A DNA stretch of 48,501 nucleotides from contig NZ_LZKR01000226.1 of assembly GCF_001672915.1 (NCBI RefSeq), positions 1-48,501 on the forward strand. Reading direction: 5' to 3'. Under the pieces are notes generated by a model. That model saw only the letters and a list, made by a program, of their open reading frames with translations. It had not been told where the DNA came from and made no database searches. Shown here one piece after another: positions 40,443-47,950 of this stretch. The position numbers and the translations under genes were made by a program. The DNA comes from Mycobacterium sp. 1245805.9 (lineage in GTDB: Bacteria > Actinomycetota > Actinomycetes > Mycobacteriales > Mycobacteriaceae). Every line of letters starts with the position of its first letter. Position 1 is the stretch's first letter.

Positions 40443-41080
40443 CGCAGGCAGCCGAGCGCACGATCGACAACCCGTTCTTCGCGCGCGTTTGGCCCGTCGT
40501 CGCCGCCCACGAGGCCGAGGCGGTTCGGGCGCTGCGCCGGGAGAACGTGGCCGGGCTGTCGGGCCGGGTGCTGGAAATCGGCGCGGGCGTCGGGACGAAC
40601 TTCGCCAACTACCCGCCGACGGTCGAGCAGGTGATCGCGGTCGAGCCCGAGCCGAGGCTGAGGGCCCACGCCCGCGCCGCGGCCGAGGCGGCGCCCGTGC
40701 CGGTCGTGGTGATCGGGGAGACCGCCGAGGCCTTCAGCGACGGCGAGCTCTTCGATGCCGTGGTGTGCTCGCTGGTGTTGTGCTCGGTGCGCGACGTCCC
40801 GGGCGTGCTGGGCCGGATGTACTCGCTGCTGCGGCCGGGCGGGGAGCTGAGGTTCCTCGAGCATGTGGCCAGCGCCGGCGGTCGGGGCCGGCTGCAACGG
40901 ATTGCCGACGCGACGCTGTGGCCCAGGCTGTTCGGCAACTGCCACACCCATCGCGACACCGAGCGCGCGATCGTCGACGCCGGTTTCGAGGTGGACACGT
41001 CGCGGCGGGAGTGGACGCTGCCGATATGGGCGCCGTTGCCGGTATCGGAGCTGGCGCTGGGCCGGGCGCGGCGGCCCTAG
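40439..41080 (+). CDS. Class I SAM-dependent methyltransferase
   Basis: A 213-aa methyltransferase with motif I VLEIGAGVGTNFANYP, acidic loop AVEPEPRLRAHA, and LLRPGGELRFLEHVAS, as in UbiE/phospholipid methyltransferase-like enzymes. The CHTHRDTERAI segment resembles METTL7-type proteins. The methyl acceptor is unknown; a lipid exported by the pump is a guess from context. ATG 40439 overlaps the tetR stop. As I recall it is the homologue of Rv1147. A hairpin repeat begins 18 bp after the stop. Confidence 0.9.
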   Translation: MTQAAERTIDNPFFARVWPVVAAHEAEAVRALRRENVAGLSGRVLEIGAGVGTNFANYPPTVEQVIAVEPEPRLRAHARAAAEAAPVPVVVIGETAEAFSDGELFDAVVCSLVLCSVRDVPGVLGRMYSLLRPGGELRFLEHVASAGGRGRLQRIADATLWPRLFGNCHTHRDTERAIVDAGFEVDTSRREWTLPIWAPLPVSELALGRARRP

Positions 41081-41098
41081 TTCTTTCGGCGCCTGCGC

Positions 41099-41155
41099 CG
41101 AGACTGCGCTCAGCGCGTGGTTTGAGGCCTAAATCGCGATCTGTACGCAGGCTGG
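41099..41155. repeat. Imperfect hairpin element, left flank of the DUF559 gene
   Basis: CGAGACTGCGCTCAGCGCG (41099-41117) also occurs in the element at 42035-42093, in the same orientation. Further on CGCGATCTGTACGCAG matches CGCGATCTGTGCGCAG of that copy with one change. Its own inverted ends are degraded. The DUF559 gene ends inside it (stop at 41110-41112). Confidence 0.7.
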
Positions 41156-41997
41156 GTGCCTTCGCGAAACGACAGCCCATCCCGAACGCGCGCGATGATG
41201 GCGCCGGGACGATCGGATGCGATCGCCCGGATGACGATCCAGCCGAGCCGGGCCAGCGCCTCACTGCGACGAATGTCCCATGCGTATTGCCAGGGGTCGA
41301 GGCGATGTTGCTCGCCGTCATACTCGGCGGCGACCATGAGGTCCTCCCATCCCATGTCGAGGTAATACGTTTGCCCCTCGACCAGCACCGGGATCTGGGT
41401 CGTCGGCCGCGGCAAGCCCGCGCGGATCAAGAGCAGGCGTAGCCACGTCTCTTTCGGCGACTGTGAGCCGGGGTCAACAAGGTCCAGTGCCGTTTCCAGT
41501 TGCCTGAGTCCCCGCGCGCCGCGATGCTGCTCCGCAATTTGGAGGACCTCGTTTGACTTGGTGCCGGTCGCCCGCATGAGGGCGTCCAAATGTGCAACCG
41601 CCGCAGCCATGTTCTTGCGCCGACCGATGTCGAATGCCGTGCGCTCCGGCGCCGTCACTGGAATGCCCGCGACCACCTGGATTTCGTCGGGAAGGAGGTC
41701 GAAGTCGTAGGTTCGCAGGCCTCGTGGCGGCCGGGCGTTCGACCACACCAACTCGATGGGCAGGTCGTCGTCCACCCACTTCGCGCCGTGCCAGGCGGCA
41801 GCGGTCAACCCTGCGAGCACACCTTGTCGGTGCGACCACAGCCACGCGGACATCGCACGGTCGCGCACCGTCAGTCGTTGATCGCGCGGCACATAAACGT
41901 CGGGAAACACCGTGCGGAATTTGGAGCGCAGCTCATGCTTCCGCAGCGTGCCGGCTTTCACTGCCTCGCTGCCGATAAAGGGTTCGTCGATTGCCAT
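41110..41997 (-). CDS. DUF559 PD-(D/E)XK nuclease-like protein with AbiEi-like N-terminus
   Basis: A 295-aa protein. Residues 1-80 look like the winged-helix N-terminal domain seen in AbiEi-type antitoxins (RKHELRSKFRTVFPDVYVP, AAAWHGAKW). The C-terminal DUF559 domain has the VSR-like nuclease motif DMGWEDLMVAAEYDGEQH, with Asp, Glu and Asp at active-site-like positions. Related genes are frequent and variable in mycobacteria; their function is not established. Directly repeated hairpin elements flank the gene, and its last codons lie in one of them. In M. tuberculosis this interval holds, as I recall, a REP13E12 element instead. Confidence 0.8.
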   Translation of the reverse strand: MAIDEPFIGSEAVKAGTLRKHELRSKFRTVFPDVYVPRDQRLTVRDRAMSAWLWSHRQGVLAGLTAAAWHGAKWVDDDLPIELVWSNARPPRGLRTYDFDLLPDEIQVVAGIPVTAPERTAFDIGRRKNMAAAVAHLDALMRATGTKSNEVLQIAEQHRGARGLRQLETALDLVDPGSQSPKETWLRLLLIRAGLPRPTTQIPVLVEGQTYYLDMGWEDLMVAAEYDGEQHRLDPWQYAWDIRRSEALARLGWIVIRAIASDRPGAIIARVRDGLSFREGTQPAYRSRFRPQTTR

Positions 41998-42034
41998 GAC
42001 CGCACGCTCACCGGCCAGACTGACGAAAGCCGCG

Positions 42035-42093
42035 TCGAGACTGCGCTCAGCGCGCGATTGTGTGGACGAACCGCGATCTGTGCGCAGTCTCGA
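42035..42093. repeat. Hairpin element with 12-bp perfect inverted ends, right flank of the DUF559 gene
   Basis: TCGAGACTGCGC (42035-42046) and GCGCAGTCTCGA (42082-42093) are exact inverted repeats around 35 bp. It is a direct, better preserved copy of the element at 41099-41155. It lies between the start of the DUF559 gene and the end of the sirtuin gene. Confidence 0.8.
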
Positions 42094-42106
42094 GGGCTAA
42101 GGAGAA

Positions 42107-42826
42107 TTAAGGAGAATTCAAGAGCGCGGGGAGCCGCTGCAGCAGCTCGGGCAGCGCCTGGCTTGCGCTCTCGCGGATGCTGATCGTGGCGCTCGGGGTG
42201 AGCGGCGTCGGCTCGGGGTTGACCTCCACGACGACGGTGCCGCGCGACAGCGCCAGGTCCGGCAGCCCGGCCGCCGGGTAGACGATCGCCGAGGTCCCCA
42301 CCACGACCATCACGTCGGCGGCCTGGGTCGCATCGACCGCGCGCTGCCACGGCTCGTCGGGCAGCGGCTCGCCGAACCACACGATGTCCGGCCGGATCAG
42401 GCCGCCGCAGTGGCACACCGGAGGCTCGACCTCCACCGCCGGCTCGGCCATCTTGGGCAGCGGCCCGGAGTAGTCCATATCGCAACGGTCGCAACGGAAT
42501 TCGAACAGGCTTCCGTGCAAGTGGTGCACGGGGTTACTGCCGGCGCGCTCGTGCAGGTCGTCGACGTTCTGGGTGACGACGGTGACCTCGGCGTGGTCCT
42601 GCCACGCGGCGATGGCGAGGTGCCCGGCGTTGGGTTCGACGTCGGCCACCAGGTAGTGGCGCCACAGATACCAGCCCCAGACCCGTTCGGGGTTTTTGCG
42701 CCACCCTTGCGTGCTGGACAGCTCGTAGGGATCGAAGCGGGCCCACAATCCGTTCTTGTCGTCCCGGAATGTCGGCACCCCGCTCTCCGCGGAGATCCCC
42801 GCGCCGCTGAGCACAGTTACTCGCAT
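42107..42826 (-). CDS. cobB: Sir2-family NAD-dependent protein deacylase
   Basis: A 239-aa class III sirtuin that removes acetyl or other acyl groups from lysines using NAD. TVLSGAGISAESGVPTFRD is the NAD-binding loop, TQNVDDLHERAGS the NID-type motif, HLHGSLFEFRC holds the catalytic His, and the zinc Cys are in RCDRCDMD and PVCHCGGLIRP. I chose ATG 42826 because a TATCTT box lies six bases upstream (leaderless); a longer reading would overlap the divergent gntR gene. Length agrees with Rv1151c as I recall it. The 3' end carries a tandem TAAGGAGAAT duplication. Confidence 0.94.
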   Translation of the reverse strand: MRVTVLSGAGISAESGVPTFRDDKNGLWARFDPYELSSTQGWRKNPERVWGWYLWRHYLVADVEPNAGHLAIAAWQDHAEVTVVTQNVDDLHERAGSNPVHHLHGSLFEFRCDRCDMDYSGPLPKMAEPAVEVEPPVCHCGGLIRPDIVWFGEPLPDEPWQRAVDATQAADVMVVVGTSAIVYPAAGLPDLALSRGTVVVEVNPEPTPLTPSATISIRESASQALPELLQRLPALLNSP

Positions 42827-42863
42827 CCCACAAAGATAGTCGTGCTTGGGACATACTGAAGAA

Positions 42864-43229
42864 GTGGAGCTGCGGGATTGGCTGAAGGTCGACGTGAAGG
42901 CGGGCAAACCGCTGTTCGACCAGCTCAGAACCCAGGTCATCGACGGCGTCCGGGCCGGTGCGTTGCCGCCCGGTTCGCGGCTCCCGACGGTGCGTGAGCT
43001 GGCGGGCCAGCTGGGGGTCGCGGCAAACACCGTGGCGCGGGCCTACCGCGAGCTGGAGTCGGCGGCGATCGTCGAAACGCGTGGGCGCTTCGGCACTTTC
43101 ATCTCCCGCTTCGATCCGACCGACGCCGCGATGGCCGCGGCCGCCAAGGAGTACGTCGAGGTGGCCAGGGCGCTGGGGCTGACCAAGTCCGACGCGATGC
43201 GCTACCTCACCAACGTGCCCGACGAGTGA
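42864..43229 (+). CDS. GntR family regulator (YtrA-like, short)
   Basis: A 121-aa regulator. The GntR winged-helix fills residues 15-80 (GKPLFDQLRTQVIDGVRAG, then LPTVRELAGQLGVAANTVAR). A short helical tail follows, without a large ligand domain, as in the YtrA subfamily that often controls ABC transporters. I chose GTG 42864 (VELRDWLKVDV) because it lies 5-6 bases after a CATACTGA -10-like box. The gene is divergent from the sirtuin gene with a 37-bp gap, so the two probably share control. Confidence 0.9.
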   Translation: MELRDWLKVDVKAGKPLFDQLRTQVIDGVRAGALPPGSRLPTVRELAGQLGVAANTVARAYRELESAAIVETRGRFGTFISRFDPTDAAMAAAAKEYVEVARALGLTKSDAMRYLTNVPDE

Positions 43230-43247
43230 CGTTGGCCCGCAAGGCAA

Positions 43248-43763
43248 TCAGCGCAAAACCTTGTCCAGCGTGCGCAGGTTGCGGGTCGTCGTCGAGGACT
43301 TGTAGCGCGGCTTGCCCATCGTCTTGCCGATGGTGCTGTCCAGCGTGGCGCCCTTGGGAACCTGCCAGTAGACGACGCCGTCCCCGCGGCCGATCTTCTC
43401 GTCGGCGCCCCCGCCCAACTTCGCGAGTTCGTCGAGCACCGCCTTGTCGGCGACGAACGTGACGTAGGACTGGTATCCCTCGACCTCGCGCTCGAACGGG
43501 TAGGCCTCGACGACGGCGCGCACCGTATCGATGTCGTACACCAGCACCCACGCGTCGTAGCCGAACCTCTTGCGCAGGGTGGCCTCGGCCTTCTTGCGCA
43601 CCGCGGCCGCCCCGGCGGACGACTCCAGCAGCACGTTGCCGCTGGCCAAGATGGTGCGGACGTTGGCGAAGCCCGCCTCGGTCAACGCGCTGGCGACCTC
43701 GGCCATTTTGAGGTTGACGCCGCCGACGTTGACGCCGCGCAGGAACGCCGCATATCTGGTCAT
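43248..43763 (-). CDS. DUF1697 family protein
   Basis: A 171-aa protein opening MTRYAAFLRGVNVGGVNLK, the signature start of DUF1697, with ILASGNVLLES and a C-terminal TRNLRTLDKVL that also recur in the family. The function is unknown. It converges on gntR (18-bp gap) and diverges from the PPOX gene over 33 bp. Confidence 0.9.
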   Translation of the reverse strand: MTRYAAFLRGVNVGGVNLKMAEVASALTEAGFANVRTILASGNVLLESSAGAAAVRKKAEATLRKRFGYDAWVLVYDIDTVRAVVEAYPFEREVEGYQSYVTFVADKAVLDELAKLGGGADEKIGRGDGVVYWQVPKGATLDSTIGKTMGKPRYKSSTTTRNLRTLDKVLR

Positions 43764-43796
43764 GTTTCGATTTCACCACGACGTAGGCTTTCTCCC

Positions 43797-44240
43797 ATGG
43801 GACGCCAAGTCTTCGACGACAAGCTGCTGGCCGTGATCAGCGGAAATTCCCTCGGGGTGCTGGCCACCATCAAGCGCGACGGGCGACCCCAACTGTCGAA
43901 CGTGAGCTACCACTTCGACCCGCGCGAGCTGGTGGTGCGGGTGTCGATCACCGAGCCGCGGGCCAAGACCCGCAACCTGCGCCGCGACCCGCGGGCCTCG
44001 ATCCTGGTGGACGCCGACGACGGCTGGTCGTACGCCGTCGCCGAGGGGACGGCGGAACTGACAGCCCCGGCCGCCGCGCCCGACGACGACACCGTCGAGG
44101 CGCTGATTGCGTTGTATCGCAACATCGCCGGCGAGCATCCGGACTGGGACGAGTACCGGGAGGCGATGGTCACCGACCGGCGGGTGCTGATGACGCTGCG
44201 GATCTCGCACGTCTACGGCCTGCCGCCGGGGAAGCGGTAA
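43797..44240 (+). CDS. PPOX-class F420-dependent oxidoreductase
   Basis: A 147-aa split-barrel flavoprotein-like protein, the same length as the structurally known M. tuberculosis Rv1155, which binds F420. Visible family parts are GVLATIKRDGRPQLSNVSY, RAKTRNLRRDPRASILVD and the C-terminal RISHVYGLPPGKR. It probably reduces an unknown substrate with F420H2. A TAGGCT box (43784-43789) seven bases before ATG 43797 suggests a leaderless message. Confidence 0.93.
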   Translation: MGRQVFDDKLLAVISGNSLGVLATIKRDGRPQLSNVSYHFDPRELVVRVSITEPRAKTRNLRRDPRASILVDADDGWSYAVAEGTAELTAPAAAPDDDTVEALIALYRNIAGEHPDWDEYREAMVTDRRVLMTLRISHVYGLPPGKR

Positions 44241-44282
44241 AAACCACAAGCCAGGCGCGGCGGTCCAGGCTAGGCTGCGGGT

Positions 44283-44459
44283 ATGGCCGAATCGAACCCG
44301 CAAGACGAGGACGACACGAAGCGCAAATTCCGTGAAGCCCTGGATCGCAAGAAGGCCAAGTCGTCGGGCGCGTCGGAGCACAAAGACGGCGGCGACAAGC
44401 ACCCGCGCGCGCATGGACCGGTGGAGAGCCGGCGCGAATTCCGCCGCAAGAGCGGTTAA
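44283..44459 (+). CDS. DUF5302 small basic/acidic protein (58 aa)
   Basis: A 58-aa hydrophilic protein that starts MAESNPQDEDDTKRKFREAL and ends EFRRKSG, with many charged residues and no hydrophobic core. It matches the DUF5302 family of small actinobacterial proteins and probably corresponds to Rv1155a. TAGGCT (44271-44276) lies six bases before the ATG, so the message is probably leaderless. Its stop overlaps the stop of the convergent membrane-protein gene by 4 bp. Function unknown. Confidence 0.85.
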   Translation: MAESNPQDEDDTKRKFREALDRKKAKSSGASEHKDGGDKHPRAHGPVESRREFRRKSG

Positions 44460-45535
44460 TTCGTGTGCGCCCTGTCCACCAGCTGCGGGGCCAAGCCGAA
44501 GCGATCGACGAGCAACAGCCAATCGCCGGCCGCGACCGAATAGTCGGCCGGCCGGTTCACCCGATCCGGGACCGTGCCGCGCCACGCGAATCGCGCTGAG
44601 AAGTCCAGGACGCCGCGGTACTCCTGACACCCGATGGGCATGGGCTCCACGCCGGGAACGCACAGGACGAGAACGGGCGACGGCTTGGGTTGCTTGTAGG
44701 ACGGGCCGTTTCGCCACCGCCGGCATTTGTAGGTTTCCGGCGTCGCGGTCACGTGCGCAACGGGAGCCGTCGCGATGACGGCCCCGTTGCTCGCGTCGAC
44801 CACGCGGATCGAATCCGTGCCCAGCTCCAGGGCCACCAGCGGTTGCGAGGACGACGCGAAGAGTCGGTTCTTGTCCACGACGGACCACGCCGACATCTGT
44901 TGCGCCAACTCCATGTTCGGATACAGCAGACAGCGAGTCGGTTCCCCCGTCCCGGGTTGGTGGGCCCGCACGGTACTCCGGCGGCCGACCATGGCGAGCA
45001 ACTCGTCGAAATCCGAGGCCCACAACCAGGCGTCGACGTAGCCCTGGGGCGGCTCGTCGAGCCGGGTTCCGGCGGCCACACGATGATCCCGTCCACCGAG
45101 GACAAAGTGATGGGTGCCGGACCGCAGGTGCAGCGCGCTCCCCATCACCTTGGTCGCGCTGCCGTACGCCCAGAGGCCGAGCGTTGCGTCACCGAACGAG
45201 AACACCACCGGGCGCCCCTTGTTGACGGTCAGCCCATCGGCCGCGACCGTAATCGGGATCTCCCCGGTGGCGCGCCGCCCGACGTATAGGAGCGCGATTA
45301 CGACGAGGACGATGCCGACCACGGCGACACTGCGCGTCCGCTCCCATCCTGCGGGGGCGTGCTCCGCCAGGTAGAAGCCCCCGTATACCGCCGCCAGGGC
45401 CACCCCCATGACGATGAAGTAAATCCAGTTGGGGCGCGCCTCGTCGGTCATCATCTTCGACATCGCTTTGGACATCGGGAAGGGGAGCTTGGCCACGAAC
45501 TGCCGTCCGGCGGTCGACTCGTCCCGCACGCTCAT
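44456..45535 (-). CDS. Conserved membrane protein, unknown (359 aa)
   Basis: Two membrane spans near the N-terminus (about residues 37-56, WIYFIVMGVALAAVYGGFYL; and 70-86, VAVVGIVLVVIALLYVG) are followed by a soluble part of about 270 residues. That part is mostly beta-rich by appearance (VAADGLTVNKGRPVVFSFGD; ALELGTDSIRVVDASNG). A short Met-rich cytoplasmic segment (MSKAMSKMM) precedes the first span. I do not recognise the family. No operon partner: the next gene upstream, also on the minus strand, ends 20 bp away. Confidence 0.75.
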   Translation of the reverse strand: MSVRDESTAGRQFVAKLPFPMSKAMSKMMTDEARPNWIYFIVMGVALAAVYGGFYLAEHAPAGWERTRSVAVVGIVLVVIALLYVGRRATGEIPITVAADGLTVNKGRPVVFSFGDATLGLWAYGSATKVMGSALHLRSGTHHFVLGGRDHRVAAGTRLDEPPQGYVDAWLWASDFDELLAMVGRRSTVRAHQPGTGEPTRCLLYPNMELAQQMSAWSVVDKNRLFASSSQPLVALELGTDSIRVVDASNGAVIATAPVAHVTATPETYKCRRWRNGPSYKQPKPSPVLVLCVPGVEPMPIGCQEYRGVLDFSARFAWRGTVPDRVNRPADYSVAAGDWLLLVDRFGLAPQLVDRAHTN

Positions 45536-45555
45536 CCCGAAAGGATGCCACCGGT

Positions 45556-46083
45556 TCAGCCGGGTGTGAATAGGCCGATCGACGGGTCGGCCTGGCCCGG
45601 TTGGCCGCGCAGGCTGCCGCGGGTGCTGGGGTGTCCGAAGTCCACTTCCGACGGGTCCTTCTGGTATGCCCAGTCCGCCACGATCGTGCGCTGGCTGAAC
45701 TTCCAGCGGCCGTCGTGTTTGCGGTACTGGTCCAGGTACCGGCCGCCAATGATGACGTCGATGTCGCGTTCGGGACCGGCGAAGGTGTGAAACACCAGGC
45801 AGTAGATTTCACCGCGGCCGGCGTCGCCCTCGATCACGAAATTCGTTGTGGTGACGTTGTGTTGGGAGACACGCACGTAGGGTTCCGCCGCCCGCAGCTG
45901 GGCAATGAACTGCTCGACACCACCCGTCGAGAACGATCCGTGCGAGTCGGTCGCGTCGGGGTGGTAGAGGCCGCGCAGCGCTTCATAATCGGCGCGGTCG
46001 ACGGCCCGGCAGTAGGCGTTGACGAGCTGATGCAGTTCGTCACGGGCCAGCATCAGGTCCAATTTGGCCTCATCCACCACCAC
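45556..46083 (-). CDS. SnoaL-like/NTF2-fold protein
   Basis: A 175-aa SnoaL_4-type protein: LARDELHQLVNAYCRAVDRADYEAL helix, LYHPDATDSHGSF, and IIGGRYLDQYRKHDGRWKFSQR. Asp and His occupy the usual pocket positions (RADYE, HNVTT). Such folds include ring-hydroxylating dioxygenase small subunits, isomerases and dehydratases of polyketides or steroids. The substrate is unknown. The C-terminal 30 residues after WAYQKDPSEVD are extended and Gly/Pro-rich. ATG or GTG starts near 46083 are all close together. Confidence 0.85.
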   Translation of the reverse strand: MVVDEAKLDLMLARDELHQLVNAYCRAVDRADYEALRGLYHPDATDSHGSFSTGGVEQFIAQLRAAEPYVRVSQHNVTTTNFVIEGDAGRGEIYCLVFHTFAGPERDIDVIIGGRYLDQYRKHDGRWKFSQRTIVADWAYQKDPSEVDFGHPSTRGSLRGQPGQADPSIGLFTPG

Positions 46084-46122
46084 GCCACGATAGCCCGGTG
46101 GTCAGGGCGCTAGAGTCGGCGT

Positions 46123-46704
46123 ATGTCGAAGCTCTGCCTGGCGCAGGAGCCCGAGGCCGACGCGCTGCTGGAAGATGACCCGTTCGCGTTGCTGATCGGC
46201 ATGCTGCTGGACCAACAGGTGCCGTTCGAGACCGCGTTCGCGGGACCGAAGAAGATCGCGGACCGGATGGGCGGCCTGGACGCCGGCCAGATCGCCGCGT
46301 ACGACCCGGACAAGTTCGCCGCGTTGTGCGCGGAAAGGCCTGCGGTGCACCGCTTCCCGGGTTCGATGGCCAAGCGCATCCAGGCCCTGGCGCAGATCAT
46401 CGTGGATGACTACGACGGCGACGCCGCCGGGCTGTGGAAGGCCGGTCAGCCCGACGGGAAGGAGCTGCTGCGCCGGTTCAAGGGGCTGCCCGGTTTCGGC
46501 GAGCAGAAGGCGAAGATCTTCCTGGCGTTGCTCGGCAAGCAGTACGGGGTGACGCCGACGGGGTGGCGCGCGGCGGCCGGGGATTTCGGCAAGGCCGGCA
46601 CGCACCTGTCGGTCGCCGACATCGTCGACGCCCATTCGCTTGGACAGGTGCGGTCGTATAAGAAGCAGATGAAGGCAGCAGCGAAGGGAAAGGCGGCAAC
46701 GTGA
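46123..46704 (+). CDS. HhH-GPD-type base-excision repair protein
   Basis: A 193-aa member of the HhH-GPD DNA glycosylase superfamily. The N-terminal PFALLIGMLLDQQVPFE is the common glycosylase helix. FKGLPGFGEQKAKIFLALL is the helix-hairpin-helix that grips the DNA backbone. PTGWRAAAGDFG holds an Asp at the usual catalytic position. The lesion it removes is unknown. TAGAGT (46111-46116) lies six bases before ATG 46123: leaderless. It corresponds, as I recall, to Rv1156 and is coupled to a DUF1059 gene. Confidence 0.9.
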   Translation: MSKLCLAQEPEADALLEDDPFALLIGMLLDQQVPFETAFAGPKKIADRMGGLDAGQIAAYDPDKFAALCAERPAVHRFPGSMAKRIQALAQIIVDDYDGDAAGLWKAGQPDGKELLRRFKGLPGFGEQKAKIFLALLGKQYGVTPTGWRAAAGDFGKAGTHLSVADIVDAHSLGQVRSYKKQMKAAAKGKAAT

Positions 46705-46847
46705 AGACACACATCACGTGTCCGTGCGGCGAAGCCATCACGGGCAAGGACGAGGACGAGCTGGTCGAGCTCACCCAGGCGCACCTTGCCAGCGTCCACC
46801 CGGGCCTCGAGTACGACCGGGACGCCATCCTGTTCATGGCGTACTAG
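46701..46847 (+). CDS. DUF1059 small protein (48 aa)
   Basis: Starts at GTG 46701, overlapping the stop of the HhH-GPD gene (GTGA), with an AAAGG-like site upstream. The sequence VKTHITCPCGEAITGKDEDE is the DUF1059 pattern with its CPCG pair, followed by LVELTQAHLASVHPGLEY, where His residues could complete a metal site. Function unknown. The coupling suggests joint expression with the glycosylase. Confidence 0.85.
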   Translation: MKTHITCPCGEAITGKDEDELVELTQAHLASVHPGLEYDRDAILFMAY

Positions 46848-47279
46848 TTAGCCGCCGTCCGTCGCCGACAGCTGCTGCAGGACGCGCAGGAACAGGCGAC
46901 GGTCTTCGGCCGACAGCCTCCCGAGCCAGCGCTCTTCGCCGCGCTGAATGTCTTGCTGCGCGGCATCTTTCGCGGCTCGGCCCTTTTCGCTGAGTTCCAG
47001 CAGGCGCACCCGGCGGTCGTCCGGGTCGGGCCGGCGCTCGATGTAGCCCCGGTCCTGCAGGTCGTCGAGCGTGGGGATGATGCGCGTCTTGTCGGCGCCG
47101 ATCGCCTCGGCGAGCGCGGCCTGGCTGCGCACCGGCGAGCGGTCGAGCGCGCTCAGCACGATGTAGCCCCACATCGACAACCCGTGCGATTCCAGCACCG
47201 GAACCTCGGCCGCCATCATCTCGCGAACCAGCGGCGCCATCATCGCCGCGAGATCGGGACGCCTCGCCCTCGTCACCAT
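46848..47279 (-). CDS. MarR family transcriptional regulator
   Basis: A 143-aa winged-helix protein. MWGYIVLSALDRSPVRSQ leads into the DNA-reading helix ALAEAIGADKTRIIPTLDDL. The wing DRGYIERRPDPDDRRVRLLE is the classical MarR DxRxxxL/I motif. It diverges from the TIGR03086-type gene across 50 bp that hold two 12-bp direct repeats, so it most likely controls that gene and itself. A TATTAT -10-like box on its strand lies at 47308-47303. Confidence 0.93.
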   Translation of the reverse strand: MVTRARRPDLAAMMAPLVREMMAAEVPVLESHGLSMWGYIVLSALDRSPVRSQAALAEAIGADKTRIIPTLDDLQDRGYIERRPDPDDRRVRLLELSEKGRAAKDAAQQDIQRGEERWLGRLSAEDRRLFLRVLQQLSATDGG

Positions 47280-47294
47280 GCGGAAAGCGTAGCG

Positions 47295-47337
47295 TTGACA
47301 GATAATATGCGAATGTATACGATCTGCGGATGCATAC
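47295..47337. promoter_or_regulatory. Divergent promoter region with 12-bp direct repeats
   Basis: On the plus strand TTGACA (47295-47300) and TACGAT (47318-47323) are 17 bp apart and six bases before ATG 47330: a near-ideal leaderless promoter. GCGAATGTATAC (47309-47320) and GCGGATGCATAC (47326-47337) are direct repeats with a 17-bp period overlapping the -10 box and the start. They are a probable target of the divergent MarR protein. Confidence 0.65.
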
Positions 47338-47944
47338 TATTTCCGACGTCCGACCGTTCCACCGCGCCGCCGTGCAGGCGTCCGTCGACGTCGTCGCGGC
47401 TGTCACGCGCGACGATCTGTCCCGGCCCACGCCCTGCGCCGGCTGGGACCTGCTCGACCTGCTCGCCCACATGACCGCGCAACATCACGGGTTCGCCGCG
47501 GCCGCCCGTGGCCGTGGCGACAGCGCGAGCGTTTGGGAGGCGGACCGCGTGGTCGACGCGGTCGCGGCCGATCCGGGCGGCAGTTACGCGGCGGCCGCCG
47601 CCGAGGTGCTCGACGCGTTCGCCGCCGACGGCGTGCTCGACGCGAGTTTTTCGTTGCCCGAGTTCGGGCCGGGGGCGGCGTTCCCCGGCGCGATCGCGAT
47701 CGGCTTCCACTTCGTGGACTACGTGGTGCACGGCTGGGACGTCGCGCGGAGCATCGGCGCGGAATTCGCGCTCCCGGACGACGTGGTGGCCGCCGCGCTG
47801 CCGCTGGTGTTCGTCATCCCGGATGGTGACTACCGCACGACGGACGGCGCGCCGTTCGGCCCGGCCGTCGCCGCGCCCGACGGCGCGAGCGACCTCGACC
47901 GCATCCTGAGCCACCTCGGCCGCTCGCCCGGCTGGACCGCCTAG
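47330..47944 (+). CDS. TIGR03086-type DinB-like metal-binding protein
   Basis: A 204-aa member of the mycothiol-dependent maleylpyruvate isomerase-like superfamily, TIGR03086 type. TPCAGWDLLDLLAHMTAQ is the N-terminal metal helix, and FHFVDYVVHGWDVARS gives the second His motif. The last 40 residues (DGAPFGPAVAAPDGASDLDR) match the C-terminus usual for the family. The substrate is unknown; such proteins can be linked to thiol-dependent detoxification. The message is predicted to be leaderless and under MarR control. Confidence 0.88.
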   Translation: MHTISDVRPFHRAAVQASVDVVAAVTRDDLSRPTPCAGWDLLDLLAHMTAQHHGFAAAARGRGDSASVWEADRVVDAVAADPGGSYAAAAAEVLDAFAADGVLDASFSLPEFGPGAAFPGAIAIGFHFVDYVVHGWDVARSIGAEFALPDDVVAAALPLVFVIPDGDYRTTDGAPFGPAVAAPDGASDLDRILSHLGRSPGWTA

Positions 47945-47950
47945 GGCGCG

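Noticed and set aside
41110..42093. Toxin-antitoxin (AbiE) system at the DUF559 gene
   Set aside because: Only the N-terminal domain resembles an AbiEi-type antitoxin; no AbiEii-like nucleotidyltransferase partner is adjacent.
42827..43030. N-terminal extension of the sirtuin
   Set aside because: It would overlap the divergent gntR gene, and the family starts just before the TVLSGAGIS loop; a leaderless promoter fits ATG 42826.
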